A stretch of DNA of 64,000 nt from Edaphochlamys debaryana (Eukaryota > Chlorophyta > Chlorophyceae > Chlamydomonadales). The notes beneath the pieces were generated by a model. The model had not been told where the DNA came from. It did no database searches and saw only the letters and a program-made list of their open reading frames with translations. This document shows, piece after piece, positions 34,423 to 45,800 of this stretch (position 1 is the first letter of the stretch; each line of letters opens with the position of its first letter). The translations under genes were made by a program, and so were the position numbers. Where the stretch lies: the NCBI GenBank assembly GCA_016858145.1, contig JAEHOE010000095.1, forward strand, positions 62,001-126,000, read 5' to 3'.

Positions 34423-36973
34423 CTATGCGCCGTCCTCGTGCTGCGCCTCCATCATGTGGTGCTTCTGCTCGTCCGCGTCCACGTCATGGTCGTGCGTCTG
34501 CTTTAGCTTGATCTTGCGCAGCTCCGTCTCCACCCGCACGTACGTCCACTGCAGGGGAGGGATTGCGGAAGATACCGTAAGAAGTTTAGGGGCAAAAGAT
34601 GTGGGCGAAGGGGCAGGGCACAAATCTGGACGGCCAGAAGGCAGCAAACGCACGCGGCTGCGAGCCGCTGCCGACAGCGGCCAGCGGGTGAGGACCTAGC
34701 AGGGAAGAGGCGGAGCGCACTGCCCACCTGGTACCGCCGGAACACCTCCAGCATGGCTATGGTGAGTGCCACGGCGTTGTGGGACTCCAGGTTGCCCATG
34801 AGCCGGTGCGTCCATGCCAGGCGCAGCGCCAGGTTGGACAGCGCCGCCCACACGTACCTACGGAGGGGCGAAGGCGGGAGGGGCGGTAGCGGTGAGCGGG
34901 GCCCGAGGAGCCGGCGCGCGACAATGCCTCAAGGGTTTAGTGACCGTTACGTGGCCTGCAAGGCCGAGGCACGCAGGAGGCACCCCAGGAGGCACCCACC
35001 AGCTGGGCCGGTAGAAGGCGTCGATCTTCAGCCCTGGTAGCCGGAGTATCCCCAGCACCGTTCTCCCCCCTGTGGAGCGAGGGCACGGCCAGCCAACATG
35101 GTCAGGGCACGTCAATCTCACGGACCCGACTCAGCCACTTTGCGCCTGCGCGCGCCCTCATGGCCGTGTCGTCCTCGCCGCCCGTCGGCGCCGCGGAACG
35201 CCCCGAACCCCAACCCGCCACACCACCACCCTCCGCGCGGTCGACGTTTCCCAGGCCTTGCTCTCCCACTAGTCCCACGCCTTGCTTACGATACCGTGAC
35301 GCGGGTTGGACAGCCCGTCGCACCTGGCTGCACCAGCCACGGCATGTCCCAGTCCATCTCTAGGTCCCAGTAGTAAGAGTACAGGCTGTTCACGAACATG
35401 GCCACCAGCCAGGCGTCGTACAGCGGGTAGCGACGGCCTGCAGCGGAGGACAGCAAGCGTCAGGAGCTGAGAATAGGGTGAGGTGCTTGCGAATCGGTCG
35501 TGAGGAGGCGGGCGGGCGGCTGGGTCCTGGGGCGTTGTGGGCAGGGCCGCCCCGCACGCACGTCGACGGGGCATGGCTCTGACGCGAATGAGGGCCTGCC
35601 ACTGAGCCCCTGACGCTGACGGCGACCCTCGACTGCTGTCGGGGGCTCCCCCTAGGGCAGCTTCTGACACGTAGCTGCCCCCAGGCTCCCTGCGCTGGCA
35701 ACACCCACCAAGGATGTGGTACTCGTGCTCAATGGCCGTCAGGACCAGAGCCGGGAAGGCGGTCGCGTACTTAAGCGCGTTCAGCAGCTGGGAGCGGTTG
35801 CCGGTCGTACGGTACACGATGAGGCACTGGATGAAGCGAATGATGTACGGCAGGCACAGCGCGATCAGCACCGGCAAGCCCAGGGGGTCCACCACGCGGA
35901 CCTCCGTGCCGTTTTCCGCCGCAGAGGTGGTGGAGGTGTTGGCTAAGGATGTCAGGGCCGGCCCTGCGCGAAGCGTGGAGGTTGAGTCTCAGGACGAGAG
36001 ATTGCCGTGTCGGACCTGGCAGTGGGGCCGTGGCCGGGGCTGCAAGCCGCAAGCATGGGCCCCGCACCGCGTCCCCTCTGCCCATGGCACAGCCTGCCTG
36101 AGCATCATAACCCAACAGCAGCAGCTTTGCTGTCCCCAGACTTGATACGGGGGCTCCAGCACTTGCCCTGGCCAGGCCCCAGGCCTCGTGCCCACGTCCA
36201 GCGAGCCCCACCCGCTAGAAGCGCGCTCCACGCTTTCGATAGGTCGCCCGTGCTCTTGCTGAGGGAGGTCATGATATCCGCCAGCAAGAAATCCGACCAG
36301 GAGACATCCTGGATAGGAACTAGCACCCGCTGCAGCGTTTCCCCGAAGAAGAGCCGCGAGGGCATGTTGAGGTAATCCACCGGCGCCACCAGCAGCAGTG
36401 CCATCATGAAGTACATGCAGAGCGGCAGGAAGTCGGCCAGGGCGTACCACCCGACCGCTCCCACCACCGCAAAGGCGGTTGCGAAGGTGAGGCATATTGC
36501 GGTGACGACCAGAGCTACCTGTTGAGGAGGATGGTAGGGCGCTGAGGGTGAGGCCTGAGCTTGGTGTCCACGACCCCCGCCGTGGCACACCAGACGTTGT
36601 GCATACGTCGGCGGCCATCCCTCCAGCACAATATCGAGCAGCTCCGCCTTTGCGTCGGGCGTCACGTGAGGCCCCTGCCCCTCAGCGCCCGGCCTGTGCC
36701 GTTCCCGCCATCCTGCCCGCGTGCCATACACACCCGGTAGACCTCGGCCGCCGGCAGCAGCGTCTTCCGATCCTTCGAGCTAAAGCACGCCTCATAGTCG
36801 ATTGAGAGGTCGTGGAAGCGCTGGACGTTGTGCCCCCATAGCCACAGCGCGAAGGTGATGGGCAGCATCGGCTGGAAATAGACCAGCACAAGCTCCCTGA
36901 CTGCTGAGTTCTCCGTTGGTGCGAAGAATGCAAGTACGAAGAGGCACAGCCCGCACCAGAACAACCCGAACAC
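34423..36973 (-). CDS. EXS-domain membrane protein (ERD1/XPR1/SYG1 family), 5' end unresolved
   Basis: Seven exons keep phase: 36973-36734, 36518-36212, 35942-35709, 35437-35324, 35069-35000, 34857-34728 and 34548-34423, giving 406 residues. The acceptors at 35943 and 34858 end in TAG. Several hydrophobic helices are seen (FGLFWCGLCLFVLAFF, VALVVTAICLTFATAFAVVG, LPVLIALCLPYIIRF). EXS family blocks are present: LFFGETLQRVLVPIQDVSWSD, YYWDLEMDWDMPWL, YRPSWYVWAALSNLALRLAWT split by an intron, and a closing RRYQ-WTYVRVETEL. No SPX domain is seen, so it is closer to ERD1-type EXS proteins of the Golgi than to full PHO1/XPR1 phosphate exporters. One or more short 5' exons are missing: the first exon listed opens directly after an acceptor (TTTGCAG|GTGTTC). 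Confidence 0.85.
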
Positions 36974-37909
36974 CTGCAAAGGCAGCGCGGTGGGTCGATT
37001 CCGTCGGCCTTCGCGCTTCGTGCCCGTTACCGCGCTGTCTAGGGAGGCACGCACCCATTCTCGCTGGTGGTTGGCTGCCACGTGCTTGCTGCTGGGATGC
37101 CTGCGCGTTGGCCGGTCATGGACCGGATGGTCAGCTGTTGCAGGCTGGAGGGCTACGACCGCCTTGACGCCACCGGACCTGTGGATTTCCATAGCGTTCT
37201 GCGGTCAGGCCTACACATGGGTCAGGGCGGCCGACTATCGCTCGCCATTGTCTGCCAGACAGGTGTCGCTTGCGGAGTCCAGAGCGTCACGTGGTGTGGT
37301 TGGTCTTCGTGTGATCGCGACAGCCTTCTAAGTACCAAGACAGTGTTGGAGGTATGGCGGTAAGGCCGGCGCGCAGGCCGGCATGCGGGCGCGGGCAAAA
37401 CACACCCGTGTCGTGGATCGGCGACCTACTCGTGCCACACCTTCACGGTCGGGTCGATGCGTCGATCGACTCTCCATGACCGCGACACCAAGGTCCAAGC
37501 CAGCACCGCCTAAAGCACACCTTCCTCTGTCCTGTCACGGAGTCCCTAGCCCGGCCCCTGATGTCCACCTCTCCTCTAACTCTTGCCGGCTCGACTCAAG
37601 CTGGCTCAGTGGCTCTCCACCTCGCACCTCGCACCTCGCAGCCCTCGCAGCCCTCACCCAGTCCCCCCACCAGCGACCCTCACTTGCGTCCTGCGCATTC
37701 CCTCCCGCGACATTGTCCTCCGGGGCTTACTCAGCAGCCGCCCGCCCGACAAGCAGGCCCCTATCCATCGCTTGCCCCGCTGCCCACCATCGCCTCCACG
37801 TCTCCCCCCATCTCCCCCCGTACCATGCGCATCCAGCACCAGCCCCAAGCCCCAGGCCCGGCACCGAGCCCCGGCACCAAGCCTCAGCCCTCCCGGCTGG
37901 AGGCGGCCC
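36974..37909. other. 5' flank of the EXS gene and 3' flank of the SSRP1-like copy
   Basis: The missing first exon of the EXS gene should lie in the left part; an ATG at 37192 opens a frame but with only a weak donor. From about 37680 on, the sequence matches the 3' flank of SSRP1 (49370-49640) in reverse orientation, marking the end of the inverted duplication. Confidence 0.5.
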
Positions 37910-40605
37910 TCACTCGTCGTCCGCCTCTCCCGCCTCCTCGCCATCCTCCTCCGCCTCCCTGCCCGCCCCCGCCACCTTGTCCTTGTACGCCTTCATGGCC
38001 TCGGCGTAGCGCACCTGGGGGGGAGGAGGGGGGGCGCGACGGGATGCAGTCGAGGAGTGGTGGCGGCCGAGGAAGCAGCAGCAGCGAGCAGCCTGGAACA
38101 GCCCGGAACCCTGGAGCCCGCAGCTCGACGACTTGACTCCAGCCCCGCACTCGTGTCTTCACCCCACCCCGCCCCACCTTGTCCTTTGCCGCCATCTCCT
38201 CGAACGGCGCCTTCTCCTCCGCGCCCATGGCCTTCCACCGCTCGCCCAGCAGCTTGCCCACCTCGCCGAACGCAATGCCTGGGGGTCGGTGGGTCGTCGG
38301 GGGGAGGGCGGGGTGTCGCGGCGGAGTGAGCGGCCGGGTGGTGTTGCTAGGCCGGAAGGAAAGGCGGTCGCAGTGGTACTGGCGAAGGGGGGCGAGGGTT
38401 GGTGTCTGCGACCCAAACCCCGATGGAGTACGGCGGGGACCAGGGCCTGTGGACAAGCCCTCCTCGTCTTTGTGGTGCCGCATCCCCGCGTCCCATCCCC
38501 GTCTCTCGTCTCGGTCAACGGCCAGGGCCCCAGGTCAAGGCAATCCCCCACGCCCTCCAGGGTTTCTCATCCTACACCCTGATCTCCCTACTGCTCCCAC
38601 GTCCCACGCACACACACCCCTTTCTCTCACCCGGGTTTTCCTGCTTGACCTTGTCGCTGCTTGTGTTTGAGAAGTACATGAAGGCCGAGAGGTTCTTCTT
38701 GGGCGCGTTGGGGTCCTTCTTCTTGCGCTCCTTCTTGGCGGGGGCCGCGCCCTCCTCGCCCTCGGCCCCGCCCTTCTTGCCCCGGCCCTTGCCCTTGGCC
38801 TTGCCGCCGCTGCCGCCAGGAGGGTCGCCGCCCGCCTCGCCTTCCCGCTTGGTGGGAGTGGTCTTCTCTGTGGGGTGGGGAGCGGGGTGGGGGGTGGGAA
38901 AAGGGTGAAAAGGTGATGGGTGGGCTCGCAATCAGCCAGGCATTGGTGACCCGCCCTCTGACCCCGGCCTTTAGCAAAGTGGAGCAGGATCTACTCGCCA
39001 AACCACCCACATTTTAAACGGCCCCGCCATTCGCACCCTTCTTGGGCTTCTTGGCTGGCTTCTCGGCCCCCGCCTCGCCGCCCTCCGTCCTCCCCCGCTT
39101 GGTCTTGGTGTTCGAGGCCTCCACGAACACGCCTGGGGGAGGGGGGCAGATTAGGTATCGAGGGGGCAGTAGGCGGAGGTGAGAGCGGTCGCTGGAGAGC
39201 GGTGGCTGGGGAAAAGCTGTACAGATACTGCTTTTCCCCCCCGAAGTTGAGTCCCTCCTCAGTTACTTACGCTTTTCCTCGTCCTCCACAAACTCAGCTT
39301 GAGGCCCTCCCCCCGCTGCCGGACCACCTACCATCTGCCCTGCTTTCCTCTGCCCTTACTCCGCACCACCCTCCACGATCGTCTCTCCGCTCCCCCCTGC
39401 TCCCCATGGACACTCAACCCCCTCAGTACGGGCACACGCCGTCTCCCCCTCCCCTCCTCCCCCTCCTATCCCACCACCCACCCTCCTCCTCGATCATCTC
39501 CGCATCGTCGTCCTCGTCGATGCTCTCCGAGCTCTCCGTGCCGCCCGCAGCGTCAAAGTCCTCGTCCTCATCGTCCTCGTCATCGTCCGCCTCGGCAGCG
39601 GCACGGCGCATGCCTGGGGGGCAGGGGGGGCAGGAGCGAGCGGGGAAGGGGCGTGAGCGCGAGCTTGGGAGTGGCGAGTATGGGACTATGGATCTCAACC
39701 GGCCCCATCTCGTCCCCCCGGGCCCACCCGGGTCCATGTGGTCGTCCGCGTCCAGGCCCAGCACGGCCCCGCCCGGGCCCCGCTTGGCCGACGCCAGGTT
39801 TACGATGGGGACCTTCTTGGTGTTGATGAACTCAAACAGGTTGCCCCACTCGGAGCACTGGATGTTCCTGGGGGGGTGGATGGGGCATGGGAGGAGTGGG
39901 GGTGGAGGCAAGAGGGTTGAGGGCCAAAGGGTGGGGGCCGAGGGGTGGGGGGAGACATTCACCGGGACAAGGCAGGGGCATGTCGAGCTAAGGATTGACA
40001 TAGACACCTAGTCATGATGCGGCGCCGTACAGCACCCCACCCCGCCGTACACCTCACCTGAACATGTGCTCCGCGCCGCCCTTGAGCCGGATGACCAGGT
40101 CGAATGTGCGGACCGACGACGACACTGCGCCGCTGCCCTGGCGCGCGAACTCGACGCTCTCGATGTCGTTGTCGGGGATGAGCAGGGGCGGCTTGTGGAC
40201 GTAGAAGAAGCCGCGGTCCAGGGGGTAGAGCTGGGGTGGGGTGGGGGGAGGGGAGAGCGGGAGGGGGAGAGTGAGGAGGGGCGGCGGCGAGTCGACGCCA
40301 GGCTTGACAGGTCCGCCAGCCTGCTGTGGACTGATCCGGCGCAGGAACTTTCCATTTTCTCTCTCCATGTAACCCCCCGAGCCTGCTCCCCCTCCTTGCC
40401 CCCATCTGCACATCGCATCACAAACATCACATTGCCCTTGACATCTCCCCGCCCAAGCCCCTCAACCATCCATCCCTGCTGCCCCTTCCTTCCCTCTCCC
40501 AAGTCTACCCGATCCCCCTTGCCCCCCTCGCCTGCCCCCACCTGCCCATCGTCCGCCTCGTACGAGCACCGCACCGACACGCCGTCCCCCGCCGCGTTCG
40601 TGAAG
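37680..40605 (-). repeat. Inverted large duplication, left arm
   Basis: This arm matches 46680-49640 in opposite orientation, in exons, introns and 3' flank. The match stops abruptly at about 40605 inside exon 9 on one side and around 37680 on the other. About 2.9 kb is duplicated, with a spacer of about 6 kb. Confidence 0.85.
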
Positions 40606-41549
40606 TGCCGTGGGGCCTCTGTGCACCGTTGCGCCTCTTGGCTCTCCAGGGCTGAGGGGGGCTCCAAGGAGCCGGACTCGAACACAGGACCGCCTGGGAG
40701 CGCTCCGCGGGGCTCAGCCTTTTTCCTGCCTCCGCGCCCGCGCACCCCTCCGTATTGACGTTTACGGGCGGCCTTCTCCTTCTCATCCTCGCCCTCTATC
40801 TCCCGCGTTCGCTGGCGACATGCAGCGGAACGGGCACGCTCCGCCGTCAGCCGCTCCGCCTTCTCTTCCTCGGTCTCCAGGGCCCGGCGCCGGCGTTGGG
40901 ACTCGGCAGCTGCGCGTTGTTGCGCACGGATGCGGGCGATTCGATCTCGCGTGCGCCCTCTCCCCCTCCCAGGCGGCCTGCCAAGGCGCCGGCCGGTTCC
41001 CCCACAGCCGCGAGCGAACTCTGCTCCACCGCCGTCGCTGTTACTGACGCTGGCGCCGTTGTCGTTGCTGCCACTGGGGCCATTGTCGTCTCGGCCGCTG
41101 GTGCTCGTCGCGGCATCGGTCAGTGCGGTGCTGAGGGGACAAGGCGGGGAGCGGCAAGACGGGCAGCAGCAAGACGGGCAGCGGGGGATCACCAGCGCCC
41201 GCCGGATGGTGCCCACCCTGCGCCACCCAACGCGAACTTCGATCTTGCTACACGGGCCCCTGTTGTCAGGGTTCCCCGCGCCTCTGCACCCCCTTGCATC
41301 TTGTGCATCCGAATGTAAAAAAAAAAAACGCGCCCCGCTGACTGTTAACATTCTGCCCCTGGCGTCGCCGCCTGACGCCCCCTTGCGCCGTGCCCGCCCT
41401 GCCCTAGTCGTCCCGCCAGCGACCCCCAAGCGCTCACCCCCGCTCTCCTCGGCTGCCTTCCTCGCCGCTTCGGGGGGGTGCCAGTCCGCCGGGTTGGTCC
41501 ACGCGATGGCCGCCGCTGGTGGGCACAGGCTCCCGCGGCGCCCGCTCAT
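37910..41549 (-). CDS. Chimeric copy of the SSRP1 C-terminal half
   Basis: Exons 40230-40058, 39867-39728, 39613-39482, 39132-39037, 38867-38631, 38278-38178 and 38014-37910 have exactly the lengths, phases and splice sites of SSRP1 exons 10-16, and all are open. They encode the last part of the middle domain, the acidic stretch, the basic region and the HMG box. The exon before them (ending 40542) matches SSRP1 exon 9 only from [12 protein letters not shown] on. Upstream of about 40605 the same open frame runs into unrelated basic sequence ([36 protein letters not shown]) and can be followed to an ATG near 41549 (MSGRRGSL), probably with introns. Changes include NTSS for NTSR and [15 protein letters not shown] for [15 protein letters not shown]. 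It may make a protein with HMG box but no N-terminal FACT domain, or be a young untranslated copy. Confidence 0.65.
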
Positions 41550-42852
41550 CCTCGCCGTTGACAGCGCTGCCGCTCGCGACAAGTGGAAGGGGCGCCTCGC
41601 CCTCGTCCATTGGCGCCCTCTAAATCATTACCGGCCCGCTACGCATCGAGTCGCGGACACCACGAGTGAGCATGCGGAGCATGCCCGCTCCCCAAGTGCT
41701 CGCCGGCCCTTGCGCTCTATCGTTGCGTAGAGTTATGGTGGCGTTCGCGTGTGCGTGGCGGTGCTGGCTCGTGGCTGGGCGTTGCTGTGCGCACCTTATT
41801 CAACTTTTTGCGGGTGCGTCGTTGAGCGAATTTTGGGCAGCAGCCTACACTCGGCATACAATACTCGATACAAGCAATAAGTAGTTGGCAGTGCCAGGCC
41901 AGACTGCCGGTCTCGCGGGGCGTGGGGCTGCTGGCGTCGGGACCCGCCCGTGCCTTCCCCCCGGTTCCCCCGAGCGGTTCCCCCCCACCCTCTTGCCCCC
42001 ACCATCTCAGCATCCTCAGCCGCTGCGTGGAGGGCACGCTGCACTTTCGCACGTCGCACGCTCTGCCCACGCTCCGTTCTGTGAAGCTTCTGGGGCCCAG
42101 TGCTGTGACTCTGCCGCAGCCCCCGTTCAGTCCCGCTACAACGCCACACGCCAGGTCATCTGGCACTGCCTGGCACACCTGGCAAGATCGGAGCAGGTTA
42201 GAGGGGAGTAGAGCCGTGTGAAGCCACCTCAGGCCCCCCCTTCCTTCAGTACCTTCGCTCGTGACGCCAGCTCTCCTTCAGGGTCCCCCGGCCCCGTGCA
42301 CCGCAGCCCAGAGTAGGCCCCGTTGCCTACAGAATCCGCCGCCCCATCCTGCCTAATCCTGCGCGCTCCCCGCCCGCGGGATTGCTCACTGGAGGCAAGG
42401 GCAGCAAGGAGCACGGCGCTACTCCAGAGGGGGCTCTCAAACGGTTCCAGGGCCTTTAAGGGGGTGCGCCCCTGGCTTGGGCACGCGACGCCTCGCGCCG
42501 GCAGGGGGGGGTTCGAGGTAGGGCTGCGTGTTGGCCGCCTGGCCCGCGGGACCGTGCAGGCCCCCGCGGCAGACGCGCAGGTTCGCCCCCACGCCTTTGT
42601 ACGCGTGAGGTATCGCATGAGTTTAGGCCGTGCGGAAGGTTTGGCCTGGGTCGCTGCCCGCGATTCAAGCAGCGACCCGCCAAATTCGCCAAGCACTCCG
42701 CAGCGAACTTCTGTCTCTGTTTTGCGAACCTAGTAGGTCCTGAAGAAACACCGCACCCTCACTGAATATCTAGCTGCGTTCTGTTCGCGCGGGCAAAGGG
42801 GATCGCAGCTTGAGCCGGCCCCGAGCCTTCTGCGCCCAGCCACCGGGCTGCG
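41550..42852. other. Spacer between the inverted SSRP1 copies
   Basis: It separates the chimeric copy (-) from SSRP1 (+) and should contain the SSRP1 promoter. An open stretch at about 42030-42196 ends at a fair donor (GAGCAG|GTTAGA) but cannot be linked to anything. No repeat or RNA gene was recognised. Confidence 0.45.
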
Positions 42853-45800
42853 ATGGCGGAGGGCGCACAGGCGTTCGGGGACATCTGGCTGGGGAGCAGA
42901 GGCGGAGTGGTGAGCAGACGCGCAGGCGCCGCATTCACGCGCGAACGGCCCGGCAACTTACCTCTCCTGGGTCGCTGCTTGTGCAGGCTTCCGGCCAGCT
43001 GAAGCTGACCCCAGCGGGCTTCACCTGGCGCCGCAAGCAAGGCAGCAAGCTCATTGAGGTGAAGAAGGATGAAATCGACAGCCTCTCCTGGACGAAGGTC
43101 CCCAGAGGCTGCCAGCTGAGCGTTGTACGAAAGGGCGGGACCACGGTCAACTTCCTGGGCTTCAGGGACAAGGTACGCGGGGGGCTGCTAAGGAGCGGGG
43201 CGTGGGGGGCGCGAGGGGGCAGGTCTGGAGGTGCGCAAGCCCCACCCTTGCGGCCTGCGCCTTCCCTTCCCCACCCGTCCCCCACCTTCCGCCACGTTCC
43301 GAACCCGCAGGATCTGGACTCTCTGCAGCAGTACGCCCGCGGCACGCTGGGCCTGAGCGAGGGCGTGTCGGAGGGGGCGCTGTCCGTGTCGGGGCACAAC
43401 TGGGGGGCGGTGGCGCTGCGGGGGGCCTCTCTGACCTTCATGGTCGGGAACAAGGTGAGCGAGGAAGGGGGGAGGATAAGAGGGTCTGGTTGGGGGGTAG
43501 GGGGGGATAAGAGGGTCTGGTTGGGCGGTAGCATGGGCCAGTGTCACGTGGGCGGGGGCAGGGCGCCGCGTGGGGAGGCGGCGGTCAAAGGCGTGAGGTG
43601 CGAGTTCGTTGGGTGGCAGTGTGATATGGCGATGGGGCTGCATGGGGGCGCCATACCGGTACGCGTGGACAGGTGGGCAGGGGCGTTGAGTAAGCCCCCC
43701 ATGGTGGACAGCAAGGTACTCAGAAGGGGCGGTGTTGGGGCGCTGTGGGTAGAGGAAGATGGGTGCCTCGGAGGGTAGCAAGGGCCGGTGCCGCGAAGGG
43801 GGGGTTGGGGGTGGTGCCTGCTGGCGGTGGCTGACCGCTACGGCTGGCTGTGTGTGGGCTGTGGGGGCGCGGGTGGGCCGCGCAGAGCAGCCGTACATAA
43901 CAACAACGCTGGGGGACTGACTGAAGCTCCTCCCTGCAACTTTGCGCCCCCCTCCGCCTCCTCCTCTCGCCCTTCCTCAGGTGGCGTTCGAGCTGCCGCT
44001 GCCAGACGTGTGCACGGCGCAGCAGAACAAGGTGGGCGGGCCTGTGGGCAGGGGGCCGGGGGACGCGCTGGGAGTTGAAGGGAAGGGTGTTCCAAGTGTT
44101 CGCGGCATGACGGGATGGTGGTGTGGGCCGGCGGTCCGGCAGCGATGGAACTGCTCGCGGAGCTTTCATGCCCTACTGCATTGGAGCCATGGCATGCATG
44201 AGCAGCACTGCTTGCCAGTGCGGCGCGCGCTCCAGGGCCGCAGAACCCTGCCCAGGAAGTGGAGGACGGGAGCAGCGCGGGGTGCGTGAGCCACGGTGCG
44301 GCAACAGCAAGGAGCAGGGGCGCACCACCTGCCAGCACACCACCACCACACCACGGCGTGGCCGGGGCCTGACGGGCCGGGCGCCTCCCTGGGAAGGGTC
44401 GCCACGTGAGCGCTGAGGGTGCCTGGTGTTTTGTGCAGTGGCAGCAAGCAGCAGGGCACACCACCTGCCCGCACGCAACCCGACGGCGTGGTTGGGGGCT
44501 TCAGGGGCTGTGCGACGACTGCTGGAAGCCGGCCACACTGGCGCTGAGGGTGGCTGATGCAAGCACAGATGCAGGCACGACAGCTGGGGCCGGGGCACGG
44601 CCGGGACCAGGGCGAGGGCCAGTCGGGCGCTGGCAGTGGGGGTCCGCGCCAGGGGCCAGCCCAGGCACGCGCTTGAACGGTTCGAGTCCTCGCGGGCGTT
44701 GATAGTGCGGGTTCGTTAGCGGGTTTGCGGCCCGCAGGAAGCGGCGCTCTGCCGCCCGCCGCTGTTCCCTCAGGGGGGCCGCGCCTGGCTCCCTCTGACG
44801 CCCCTGGCGCGATCCACCCCGCAAGCAACCTTGGTTGCGCTCGCATCCCCCGCGCACACCGGCCCAAACCCCGTTGCCTTGGGGCCGGGCCCGGCCGGGC
44901 CGGGCCCTTCCCTTCTCCTCGGGAGAGCGTAACCATACCGGCACGTCACGTGCGCCCGACCGCGACCCACCTCGCCCCGCCTGCCGTACGCCTGCCGTAC
45001 AGGATGACGTGATGCTGGAGCTGCACGTGGACGACACGGGGGCCGAGATGCCCGAGGACATGCTGACGGAGCTGGCCTTCTTCGTGCCGCCCACCAACGA
45101 GGAGTTCCCGGCGCAGGCGGAGGACGTGCCGTCCGCAAAGGTGGGGGCAGAGGAGGGCAAGCGTTCTTGACATAGGGCGGAGGCGAGGGTGGGGAGAGAG
45201 GAGCCCCGGGAGAGGCGCGCAGGCAGGGAACATGCGATGCACGGATCGCGATGGGCTTGAAAGGGGTTGGCATGGGGGCTCCTGTGCGCATGGCGACGGC
45301 GCCAGGCACAGGTGTCGGAGGGAGAGCCGCCAAGCCTGCTCCTAGTCAGCACCCCACTCTACTCTCAGCAATAAGAAACCCACCTACACCCCCCTGGTGC
45401 CCACGTCCTCCTCTTCCTCTCCCCCCACCCCCAGGTGCTCCTGGACTCTTTGCTCCCGCACGCCGACACGGAGGCCGCCGCCGCGGACGAGCCGGTGTGC
45501 GTGTTCAGCGAGGTGGGCATCCTGGCGCCGCGCGGGCGCTTCGACATCGAGATGCACCTGGGCTACCTGCAGCTGGGGGGGCAGGTGAGGGGGTGGGGGT
45601 GGGGGGGAAGAGGAGGGAAGGGGGAGAGGGGGAAATGGAAGGAGAGGGATGGGGGGTAGATTGGGAGAGGGGAAGAGGTCCACCTGGGCCACCTGGGAGG
45701 CAACCCACGTGGCTCCGAAGGTATAAATAAAAGGGCGCGAAGGGAGATGGGTAGAGGGACAGGACGATGGCCGGGGCCAAGCGGCCTCAACGTCTATCGT

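Noticed and set aside
40680..40720. tRNA-like T-arm on the minus strand (GTTCGAGTCC)
   Set aside because: The flanking bases do not pair into a T stem, and there is no A box or cloverleaf upstream.
41317..41328. A12 run as the tail of a retroposed gene copy
   Set aside because: It is on the wrong strand and place for the SSRP1-like copy, which also keeps all its introns, so it was not retroposed.
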